Part shown: positions 26,155 through 36,617 of the stretch, piece by piece
Layout: every line of letters begins with the position of its first letter
Numbering within the stretch: the first letter of the stretch is position 1
Assembly: GCA_905331475.1 (NCBI GenBank)
Contig: CAJNYU010004398.1
Location: forward strand, 39,493-103,492
Length of the DNA stretch: 64,000 nucleotides
Source of the DNA: Rotaria socialis
Taxonomy: Eukaryota > Rotifera > Eurotatoria > Philodinida > Philodinidae
Direction: 5' to 3'
Program-made: the position numbers and the translations under genes
Notes under the pieces: generated by a model
Told to the model about the DNA's origin: nothing
Databases searched by the model: none
Seen by the model: only the letters and a program-made list of their open reading frames with translations

Positions 26155-29100
26155 TCATGTTGAAGTTGAAACAGATGGAGATGACGCCAGAATAGTTTTT
26201 AAACGAATAATACATTTTGCTAGGTCTGTTTTTTTAATTAAATTATATAATTGAAGTGTAGCCAAATGTAAATAAAAGTTTTTGATAAGACTTTTTTCTC
26301 GTAAATCTTTTGCATATCTTTCAACGAAAAGTTCACAAGCAAATGGCATTTGACTATCAGCAATGAAACTTGTAAAAAAGAGAAAGACAACGATAATTCC
26401 ATTTAGATCTAAATACTTATTTAAATATATTTACTTATGTTTCATAACATGATGATTCCACATAATCATCATTTCTTTTTCACCTTCATTCACATCTTGA
26501 AAATCTTCCATCATACGACGTGATAATTGTTGTGTCCATTCAGGATAAATTTCATCATCGCTATCATTTTGCATATGTTCTGGTTCAATGGGTTGCGCAC
26601 CTGTTGTATGACGATAAACTCGAGTTAATGCTGCCCGTCGGCAAACAAATGGTGCATCGTCCATAGCCAAACGACGATAGCGTGGTGGCCTAGCAAAGAT
26701 AATGAATCATAAAATTGTACGCCTATTAAAAAGAAATGCATTTTTCGCTTTTTACCGCCAAAGAATTAATTCACTAGTAATACGTTTTTTACGTGGATAA
26801 TATTCAGAAAACATATCAAATGTATCAAGTGACCCATCATAGAATGCATTAATACGTATTTCAATATTAGGTCGATCACTGTTTTTCTAAAAGTAGAAAT
26901 GAAATCAAGGTGTAATCTCTATGAGTAATGAGGTTCGAAAATATGTCAATAAGTGTCATCAGTAAATGAGAATTTTTTTATCTGTGGGACGTAGTCTTTT
27001 TCCACCATACCATTGATTTCTGGTTAGAGAAAAGATCTTAGATTGATTCTGATGAAAACTATTGTCCACATGTGTATAAATTATAAATTTATAATTTCGT
27101 ACTGAGGTTTCAGTTCAATATCTAGTTTTCTCGGTTACAATCAAAGATTTTTTTAATTTGATTCAATCATGCTGAAATTTTACCTTTAATGAAGCAGCGA
27201 AACGTGGATGACAATAAGATAAATGTTTAATTAATACTTCTACATCATTATTGATAGCTGTAAATTGACAAAGACAGCAATGACCTTTCGATGACATATA
27301 ACTAGTGGCTAAACATTGCTTATTTTCCGCTACAAAACTATAGAATAGTGGTAAATGTGTTGATGAACTATGATCATTATTGGATTGATTATCACGCCAT
27401 AATGATAGATTAGTACTATTATTTGAATTTTTATCTAACAATAGAAAATTTAATCATGAAATTTTGATCATCAATATGATTATATACTAGGCTTTTGTGT
27501 TGTTTTCATTCGTTTAGCATTAGGATCTTGATATTGCTGCTCTTGATGATGAGATGCTGGAATTTTACTTGGTGATATTGGTTGTCTTTTTCTTGTTGAT
27601 GTTCCACTTCTTAACATTTCAACAGCTTCTCTAGTAAGATCGAAAAATATTGGAAATGTTGTTGGAAATTGAGACAATATTGTTTTTGACTAAAATGAAT
27701 TTTTTTCTCAATAGATGAATAAATCAAAGCGAGTCGAATAATTTTTACTATTTCTTGTCCATTATTTAAAACGGGTGTCAGTTGAATTTCAAATGATTGT
27801 TTTGTTGACATAGGTTGTCGAGGATCAAATAGTGAATTTAGTTGAACACGCTTTCCATATGATATTGAAACTTTATTTCCATCACCTGAGCAAACAAGAA
27901 TCAAAACAAAATTATTCAATCTTTAGTCAAAAAACAAGACTAGAAATCTTATACCACGACTAGCTGTAATTGTACTTGAAAATGTTAATGTATATGTATA
28001 TTTCGTTGAAACATGAAATGAAATTGTTGATGATTCATCGTCATCATCATCTTTCATTGACGATGACATACCACGAGGTGATGCTGAATCAATTCGACCC
28101 AGTTTCATTGTTCGAGATACATTTGATGTATTAAGTGAATTATTTTCTACACACGAAGCAGATAAATCAAATGAAATATTATGTTTAGTTCCACGTCGAT
28201 CTGTTAAACAGCCTGTTGAAAAATAAAACTGTTAAGAAAATGAAATAAAGAGAGAAAAAATAAATAAGTTACTTGGATCATATGACCAGCCACGTAAATG
28301 TAAATTAAAAGCATCGCCACGTAATAATGACGATGCAGTTTTATTCAGACTTTCGCCTAATCGTGATTTAAATATTTCTTCTATGGACAGATGTTGATTT
28401 GAAACACTAGAAAAATTTACAAATTTTTATTTTATTTTTTATTTAAATAGACAAATTTTACCGATTAGAATGAATGGGCGTTCGAGCAATATGAACATAT
28501 TTTAAGTTTCGATGTAGAAAACTTGGCTGAACAAAAAGAAGACATGAGTTTAATGATTAGTGTATCCTTTTCGTAAGATAAATTTTAAAAAATAGTTAAT
28601 TTTTTCGAAAATGTCCTTTCCAAGATGTTTTTCTGAGTTTTAAGACATTAAAAGAAAAGTCTAAACTAGAGAAGTTGACGCATCGTTCAATGTCTCAATC
28701 GTCGAATAGAATAGCATAGAATGAAATTGAGACTGAGAAAGACAGTTTTGTTATCCATTAAAATATTTCCGTTACTTTTATTGTAATTCAGTTAGATGTA
28801 ACTTCTGATACTATGTCCAATGTTCATATAAAGATTACTTCCAATCTCTTCATGAAAAAACACATATATCGCCTAACTACAGATATTATGTGTTTATTGA
28901 TCAGTTCCAATAGGTGAAACTGATGTCAGTCAATAGTTTGCATGGAGAAAAGCTGTAAAATAAACTCTATGAACATCATTAGGAGAGATATGTTAAATGA
29001 TTCTAATACAAGAAATGAACAACTTTATTCGTCGATACACTCCTGACACTCGATTATTTAGTTACATTTTATTAACAATTGTTACAAACTATATATATAT

Positions 29101-29572
29101 ATATATGTTGTAGTGGAAATTAAAATTCAGTAGAATTTAAAATCCTACTAGTAGAAATTGAAATTTTAGTTTCTACTATAGGTAAAATTCAGTAGAATTT
29201 CAATTTCTACTAGTAGAATTTTAATTTCTACTGCGACATATATATATATATATTGGATTTTTTTCACTTGGAAAAACTACAGGAAAGGCGCAATATTCTG
29301 ATTCTCAGGAAAAAAAGCTTTTCTACGTAATATATAAAGTCAATTATTTCATTTATAAATATCAGTTCAATATTTATTTCTAGTTTTGACAGAAGACTTT
29401 ATTTTGAAAACTTTCTGAACTTACATTGGTTTGCCAACGAAGAGCTAATGTTTTATATATCTGAATATGTTCTAAAATTCATTAAAGAACATTGTCTTGA
29501 TGAGAAACAAATACTAAGTATATGCATCTTACTAGCAAATGTTTCGATATTATCATTCCAATTTTTAGACAT
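26155..29572 (-). CDS. SUZ12: SUZ12, core subunit of Polycomb repressive complex 2
   Basis: SUZ12 holds EZH2 and EED together for H3K27 methylation. Exons run leftwards, starting 29533-29572, 29425-29471 and 28462-28526. The first two give only 29 residues; exon 2 ends with HIQIYKTLALRWQTN, matching the human TQIYRFLRTRN region, and exon 3 reads PSFLHRNLKYVHIART. Later blocks: GKRVQLNSLFDP, a C2H2-type finger (HCCLCQF...LIKHLSYCHPRF, about 27180-27300), and the VEFS box (YPEWTQQLSRRMMEDFQDVNEGEKEMMIMWNHHVMKHK, split at 26440-26560, then ACELFVERYAKDL). It starts near human residue ~100, so the variable N-terminus is missing. The third intron (28527-29424) is long and holds a small palindromic element. 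The ATG lies 67 bases after the MTG1 stop and just behind a TTTTAG acceptor. Confidence 0.9.
29105..29239. mobile_element. Small palindromic element in a SUZ12 intron
   Basis: A 135-bp sequence with 24-bp inverted ends (29105-29128 and 29216-29239; 21 of 24 positions pair). Inside, TAGTAGAAATTGAAATT-like words alternate in both orientations. It is flanked on both sides by (TA)n runs. It could be a tiny MITE with a TA target, or a palindrome grown by replication slippage. Confidence 0.5.
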
Positions 29573-29639
29573 ATTTATCTAAAACATAAAAAAAATCGAT
29601 CAATACATAATGTTTTCTATCAAAAAAAAAACTAAGGAA

Positions 29640-30966
29640 TTAAATTGATTTTTTTATTCGACCAGAGCTAGCTCGAAATAAATTGGTATCACTCAATTTT
29701 TCTTGTTCCATTGCATCAAGAATATCTTGATCAAGTGTTATGTGACCTAGAATAAAAATATAATATGCAAAAAATGAAAGATGCTAAACCAAACACAAAA
29801 AAGAATACTTACCAAATGTACCTTTATTGAATTCATTAATGAAATGTAACGCTGCACCTGTCAAATCATAGCCTCGTTTATTTCCATATACTTGTGTGCA
29901 TTTTTTTAGCTTTGCTATTGCAGTTAGAACAGTTAATATGTCATCAGTTGGTCTATCAAGTTCACAATATTTCATGTATAAACGTTGTTGTTCATATTTA
30001 TTTAATAGAAATAAACCATAGTCAGCAATTATATCAGATAGTTCACGTTGTTGAATTGGTATACAATTAGTTAAAAGTAATCGAAAACTTTCATTAGCTG
30101 ATTTTAAACGTGGCTCAAGTATGCCAGGCGTGTCACGTACAAATACTTTTGGTCGATTTGATATTTTAACTTTTTCACTCATGCTTCGTGTGACACCAGG
30201 ACTTGCGCCAACACGTTCACAACTGGCTTTATTTGCAAATAAATTACGAAGTTTATTAACTAGAAAGAATCATGAATTTTGTTTTCTGATATCGAAATTT
30301 CAAAAAACAAAAACGAAGATGAACATACTAAACGTTGATTTGCCAACATTAGGTATTCCACACACAACAATATTATATTCAATTGATGAACGTCTTGTAT
30401 AACGTGGTGATTCAACTATTTGTTGAAGAAGACGACCGAATAGATTTGTTAATTCTTTCATATCAATTGACATTAAACTTGTATGAACAACTTGTGTATT
30501 TGGTTGTTCAATTTGAATGTATTCCATTGATTTATTTACATAATGTGGATCGGCTAAGTCTGACTTATTAAGTATAAGTAAGTGTGGCTTATGGCCACCA
30601 ACCAATCGCTTATATAGCTCTGAATTACGACCAGAATGTGGAACACGCGCATCATGAACTTCAATAATACCATCAGTACGTAATAGTGATTCTTCGAGAT
30701 CTTTCATACCTTTGTGCATATGACCGGGAAACCATCTAAATAAATGTATTTTTCAAAAGCATGGAATGACTTTCGCCTTCGAAATAAAAGAAAAGTACGC
30801 TCGACCCTTCGCGATGATTTTATGACAATATAATATTTTTCGAAAATTATCAAAACAAATTCTCAGTTCTAAAAACTAATTACTAAACAGGAACAAACCG
30901 AATCATGTCTTTCCATCGTAGAGATTGAAAATCGAATTGATTTCGAAATATTGCCAGCGGTTTCAT
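29640..30966 (-). CDS. MTG1: MTG1, mitochondrial ribosome-associated GTPase
   Basis: A YlqF/MTG1-family GTPase that acts in assembly of the large mitochondrial ribosomal subunit. The first exon is 30899-30966 (MKPLAIFRNQFDFQSLRWKD), spliced to an exon ending at 30735 that opens RWFPGHMHKGMKDLEESLL. The G motifs are circularly permuted, as in the family. NKSDLAD (G4) comes first, then GIPNVGKST (G1, about 30340-30365), then RDTPGILEPRLKSANESF (G3, about 30115-30150). GIIEVHDARVPHSGRN precedes G4. The P-loop is split by an intron ending in TTTCTAG near 30260. The last exon ends RASSGRIKKSI with the stop at 29640. The short basic N-terminus could be a mitochondrial presequence. SUZ12 follows on the same strand after 67 bases, and WDR82 diverges from a shared 283-bp promoter region. 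Confidence 0.9.
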
Positions 30967-31249
30967 GTTCAATTCGATATAACACAGAAGACCTATTCTT
31001 CTTGTCTTCGACACCAACAAATACCTTATTCTAATTGATGAACGGAGTCGACCAATGGCAAAAATTTTTTAAATAAATTCATCGAATGTGGCGCTCAAGA
31101 TTTCTTTCGATTCGTCAAACCAATGAACAATATTCACAATACAACACAATGTGAAATCAAATTCACAGAAAAACGGAAAACTCATTAAGGAATTACCTAA
31201 ACGAAAAGAACCTTTTTTAATTTTCATTCTATTTTCATATGAATTGATT
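30967..31249. promoter_or_regulatory. Shared divergent promoter region of MTG1 and WDR82
   Basis: Only 283 bases separate the two start codons, which point in opposite directions, so both promoters and 5' UTRs must lie here. No TATA box is clear. Confidence 0.55.
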
Positions 31250-33319
31250 ATGCGTGATGAATCTCAACTAATGGCTACAACGTTAAATGCAACAACATCT
31301 CCTTCAAATTCAACATCTAATAATAATGTTGAAGGACTTAAATTAACCGAAGCTGTTGTTAAAACATTTCGTAATGCTCGTGTTTTTCATGAAAATACAG
31401 ATAGAATAAATGCATTGGATTTTTCTGCTAATGGTGAAACATTAATTACAAGTAGTGATGATGACTCTATTGTTATATATGATTGTCAAGCTGGATCGTA
31501 CGTATTCATGAGTTTTCTAACTTTCTCTATGTATTCGTTAAATAATAAAACAATTTACTATTGTTATTTGTTCAAGAGCTAAGAAGACCCTTAATAGCAA
31601 AAAATATGGTGTCGATCTAATTCGTTTTACACATGCAACAAATACAGTTATACATAGTTCAACAAAAATTGATGGTAATTTAAGAAATCTTTCTTAATGA
31701 ATTTAACTGATAGTTATTTATTTTTTTAGATACGATTCGATTTTTATCATTACATGATAACAAATATATTCGATATTTTCCTGGTCATGTTCGAAAGTAA
31801 AATCGAATATTTGAGTTTGTATTTGTAATTGATCATTTAATCTTTTTTTTCAATTAGAGTTATTGCATTATCAATGTCACCGGTCGATGATATATTCTTG
31901 TCTGGTTCTCTTGATAATACGATTCGATTATGGGATTTAAAATCAGCTAACTGTGCAGTTAGTGTTCCGTGTTTTTAACAGTTTATTTACAATGATTGAT
32001 AATGCATTTTTGTTATTTGACAGGGTCTGATGCATTTGAATGGTCGACCAGTTGCAAATTTTGATCCAGAGGTAAGATCTTTTTTTAATATATTTAAAAT
32101 CAATGATTAAATCTTATATACGTAGGGTCTTATTTTCGGTGCTGGCATTACGTCTGAAATGATTAAATTGTATGATTTACGTTCATTCGATAAGGTTATT
32201 TTATTGGATTTGAATTTGCAAAAGAAAAATATTTCTATATTTTATAATAGGGTCCTTTTTCAACATTTCAATTACCAAAAGAGAAAGATTGTGAATGGAC
32301 AAGTTTGAAATTTAGCGCCGATGGTAAAACCATTATGCTTACCACGAATGGTAATATTATTCGTTTAATTGATGCATTTACTGGACAACTCAAGCATACT
32401 TTATCGGTTTGTTGAAATACAATTAAATTCATAAATTAATTTACACTCATTATCGTTTTGCTTGTATTACAGGGCTTTTCAAATACAAAAAATGTGCCCA
32501 TCGAAGCTTCATTCAGTCCGGACGCTCAATTTGTCTTTTGTGGTGTGTAAAATAGAATGAAAATATACGATAGTATTTTTGTTTTAACATGATCTAAAGG
32601 GAATAGTGAAAGAAAATATGAGAGATATGGTATTCTCCTCAAACTATGACAGATTCTCTAACTCGAGATATTGTACATTAATGATGTCTCGTTATAATAT
32701 GTAGATAAGTTTTGTATTACTTTGAAATGCCAATAATCAATTGAAGAATGACGTCTATAATTAGGATTGGGAAATTTCTTGACCTCACTTTGATTTTCAT
32801 TGAGAGTTTTATCTGAATTTTAAATATTTTTCTTAGTTCAAGGATTTATGAATTTTTGTAACTTTAACTTCTAAACTGATTTATACTGTTCATTAATATA
32901 CTGAAATATCTAATAATTGACCTTCGACCTGATAAAAAAAAGAATGGTTATTTCATAACTCTCAATTTAACAATCGGATTTGAAATAAATGAAAAAGAAT
33001 ATCTTTCTCGGATTAACTAGAACAATTATATTGTGTTTCAAACTTTTATCCTGTAGATATTGTATGAATAGTTATCAATCTATATTTAGGTGCCAGTGAT
33101 GGTCGTATTCACTGTTGGAATGCTGAAACAGGTAATCGTGTATGTACACTTGTTTCTGATTCAATGTCTGGTCAAACAATCGTTTCTATGAATCCAAAAT
33201 TTATGCTACTTGTTAGTGCATCGAATCAACTGGTATGCTTTTTTTTCCATGGCTGTTTAAACTATTATTATTATTATCTTGTTTAGATTTTTTGGTTGCC
33301 ACATCTTGATGATTTGTAA
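31250..33319 (+). CDS. WDR82: WDR82, WD40 subunit of SET1 and PNUTS-PP1 complexes
   Basis: WDR82 (yeast Swd2) links the SET1 H3K4 methyltransferase and the PNUTS phosphatase complex to RNA polymerase II. Blocks in order: [20 protein letters not shown] (exon 1, ending 31497), [120 protein letters not shown], and a C-terminal FWLPHLDDL that nearly matches the vertebrate ending. The conserved start (human MKLTDSV) corresponds to KLTEAV here. About 30 extra Ser/Thr/Asn-rich residues precede it from the ATG at 31250, or 23 from the ATG at 31271. An intron of about 540 bases interrupts at 32549-33089. Confidence 0.95.
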
Positions 33320-33526
33320 ACTAGACTAGGACATTTACAACTGTTGTTATCGATGTTGTTTTTGTTTTTCTTTCTTGTTGTGTATATTGTTTCATGCTTG
33401 GTCATACTTTTTGTTTCTTTCTGTGTTTTTTTTCCTGCAAATTTGAAGATTAAATAAGAAAAATAACGTGTTCTTAAAAAAGTCTAAGTGAAAATTTAGC
33501 GTCAAATTTATTTTAAAATGATAGTT
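33320..33526. other. Convergent 3' region of WDR82 and the acylase gene
   Basis: Two stop codons face each other across 207 bases of T-rich 3' UTR sequence. No other gene fits. Confidence 0.5.
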
Positions 33527-34941
33527 TTATTTTGGTGCTGGTTCAGAAAATAATTTGGCCATATCAAGTCTTATATGAGCTCGTTTGTATGCTTCCAATG
33601 GCCCTTGTGGGTCATCGGGTGCGCTGTATGCGACATAAGCAGCATTTTCACCATAGTCAAGAACGAAATTAATTGCATTACCGGTTTCTGCAACACTCGT
33701 AATATTTTGAATGATAATTTCTGGACTCAATTGGCCATAACCTTTGACAAGCAAACTACCTAAACATGGATCATCTGATGGTTGAACATGTTTATCCCAA
33801 TAGACAACATTTTTCAATCGTGGATGATGTGGTGTATCAAACATATCTTCCCAATTGTAGATATTCAATTCATTTGCACTATATTCAATACCACGAAATC
33901 CAATATTTTCATCATTCATAGCTGATACATTGCGTTCATATGAACCAAGTCCAAGATGAATTGAGCACGTTCGATGAGCATTAGTAAACATTGTTAAAGC
34001 TGAATCAATCGAATGTGAAAATTGAAGAACGTCACGAAGAACATAAGTCCATGGATTTCCAAAACGTGTTGTTATATCTTGTTCTTTTGTAATCCATACT
34101 TTTTCGCCTAAACCAATTGAAGCTTCACTATAGCCACCGATCGATCCAATCATACCCAGATAACCAATATTAGCAAATGCGTGTGATTTATAATTTTCTT
34201 GTTTATAAAACTCATGAAAATGATCCGCATAACCCTCGTAGGATGCATTTGGATGATAGATAGTTACTATGGCATAGTTAGCAAGAGGAGCTTGATCGTC
34301 CCAATCAAGTGATCGTACATGAAGTAATGCTGATGTTAACGTTGATTCGCCCCATGCACCGAGAACAGTACACGCAGCTTTGATTAGTTCTGGAATTAAA
34401 TTCAACCGACGAATATTTTGATAAGATACACCACTACCAGCAGCAATACCTCGAATTTCTTCATCAAACCAAGGAGGTGTATAGATACGCGTTATTTCAT
34501 AATTCAAATCAAGAGCACCTGGTATACCTAGTTCTGCAATCCATTTTGCAACAAACTGGGCAAAGAAAAAATATTATTTTGAGGAAAACAAAATTGAATT
34601 TTAAAAAATTTTACTGGTGGTAGTTTTTTCAATTCATCTTCAATTGTTTTATCCAAATAAGCAAAATATTCAGGAATAAGTATATTCAATTCTTTACTCA
34701 TCAATGAACCTAATGCATAACCCATATCGTATGGTGTACCGCCATAGACATGAACAATATTAATTTTAGTGTAATCTGTTCCAACAACAAACCGTTTTCC
34801 ATTTGGTACAGAACTTACAAAAGTGGGCTCATCTCGTATTATTGGATTTGTATTATAATTACCCGTACAACTTGGATCAAGTAAATGAACCGGATATATA
34901 ACAGCAAAAAGACAAAATAATGAGAGATGTATGCTACTCAT
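33527..34941 (-). CDS. Secreted C45/AAT-like Ntn-hydrolase (acylase/amidase-like)
   Basis: Two exons, 34615-34941 and 33527-34555, give 451 residues. A start at 35022 would add 27. The later ATG is preferred because MSSIHLSLFCLFAVIYPVHL is a good signal peptide, but the upstream start also has a hydrophobic N-terminus. The body resembles acyl-CoA:6-aminopenicillanate acyltransferase-like Ntn-hydrolases and the acid-ceramidase-like dcd1 proteins of Dictyostelium. Visible motifs are YGGTPYDMGYALGSLMSKEL, RGIAAGSGVSY, and KAACTVLGAWG, whose Cys (codon 34370-34372) is the likely autoproteolytic nucleophile. LLHVRSLDWD and GMIGSIGGYSEASIG follow. The substrate cannot be told. A lysosomal or secreted location is inferred from the signal peptide. 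A decayed copy of the 3' end lies just upstream, at about 35312-35440. Confidence 0.7.
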
Positions 34942-35022
34942 ATCTACGAGGTCTAAGCGAATACTGTTTGCTATTAGAAATAGTTTGAAGAAAGCTGACA
35001 GAAGGTTTATTCTCACAATCAC

Positions 35023-36617
35023 ATTGATTTATGAAGAAATACACATATGTTGCATGTGCATTTGTTTTTACTTATTTGATGCGTTATCAGGATAATATTT
35101 AAAGTACTTCAGCATGAAAAAGTATTCCTTTTTTTTATAAATCTTAGTACATGAAATATAGCTTACTGTTTTATGACTATTAATATATTTATTTTTAATT
35201 TTCTCTCGATAATATAGTCATAAAATTCAATAGATTCACAACAGGCCAATATATAATTGAAAACATTTTCCCATTCATTTGAATATTTGTTTATTTTCGT
35301 TTGAAAGTCAACATATTATTCAAGTAAAAAGAAGTCTTATATACATTTGGTCGATAGATTTCAATGGTTCTTGTCGATCATCCTGTACATTGTATGCGAA
35401 AGAAATAACATTTTTACTAGAAGCAAAAATTTAATTGAGCATATTTTCTATTTCTAGTAAAGTAAATAGATTTCAAAATGTACTTTAAAGAATGTCACCC
35501 TCAGTGTTTTTGAAATATCTTGCTCAAATTGTGGCGTAGATACTTCAGTTTTTTTCTAAAAGGTAGCCCGTGCAATTCTCTAGAAAACCTAGTGAAAAGA
35601 GCTGCTCGAACGATTAGCTATGAAAGTATATCCAGTCAACATTGCAATGTCCCAAAATGGCTCACTTTCAAATGCGCATTTTTAGAAAATTAATTATTTC
35701 ATTTCTTCTAGAAAATCGGATACGAAACCCAATTCTAATGCAAGTTTTCTGTGTTTTCGAGTGTACTCTTTCTAACAAAGCTTCAAAGAAGTATTTAGAT
35801 ACTTAAAATCTTGATGAAACTTAATAATCGATGATTCTCATAACGTAAACAGAAGGTGACATTCTTTATGATCCATTCGTTATATAAATGTAGATGATTG
35901 AATATAAAGAATTAAGAGAGGACGTGCAGTATAGAATGATTTCGTGTATAATACGTAGGATTGTTATATTCAATTGCAACAAGAATGCACGTTTTTCTTT
36001 CGCTAAAACTCCATAATGATTAAAATAATAGTTACTCTTAAGAGAAACCGTCAAAATAAATAGATAATAGATATTATCGTGTTGTTGTTTTTTAGTCTAT
36101 CAAGAAAAATCTATTAACAGATATATATATATGTAGTAAATATAATCTTAATTTTTATTTGAAATTCCTTTAGTAACGGACAAATAAAAAAAAATACGAA
36201 TAAGAAGGAAACTATTTCATATCAAGCTTTTATATATTTCGCGAAAAAAACTAGAAAAATCTATTTCACACCTATAAATACAACCGGTCTATCTATAGCC
36301 GTCTATAAGAAACCGAAAAAAAACTGTTGTGCAATCGGAAGAAGCGAACATTCGAGAAATAATAAAGAATAACCTATTTAAATCTGCACAAAACAAACAA
36401 AATGAAAATGCATACTGAAAAAAAAAGATTCTCTATCGATTTCACACAAAAAACAAAAGCATAGGATAAGTAAACGAAAGGATGCGCATACATTCATCAA
36501 TAAGTTCAAGATAAGAAACAAATTAATTGCACAATTATACAATGAAATGAAAAAAAACTAACGTGCAAAGTTCGTCTCGAATCTTGTTGAAAGTCAATAA
36601 CGAAAAGCTTTCTATTT
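35023..36617. other. Intergenic region with a gene relic
   Basis: Apart from the acylase relic at about 35312-35440, no coding sequence is recognised. A short (TA)n run lies near 36120-36132. The right-hand part includes the 3' UTR of the CEP164-like gene. Confidence 0.4.
35312..35440 (-). pseudogene. Decayed partial copy of the acylase 3' end
   Basis: Sequence on the plus strand such as TCAATGGTTCTTGTCGATCA, then TGTATGCGAAAGAAATAAC, parallels the end of the neighbouring acylase gene at about 33545-33670 (CCAATGGCCCTTGTGGGTCA, TGTATGCGACATAAGCAGC). The same flanking words continue on both sides (AGTCTTATATGAGC/AGTCTTATATACAT). No open frame survives. It looks like a truncated tandem duplicate in the same orientation as the gene. 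Confidence 0.6.

Noticed and set aside
31151-31249. Upstream extension of the WDR82 frame
   Set aside because: The frame is open here but contains no ATG at its head; it begins with GTG. In a eukaryotic nuclear gene I take the first in-frame ATG, 31250.
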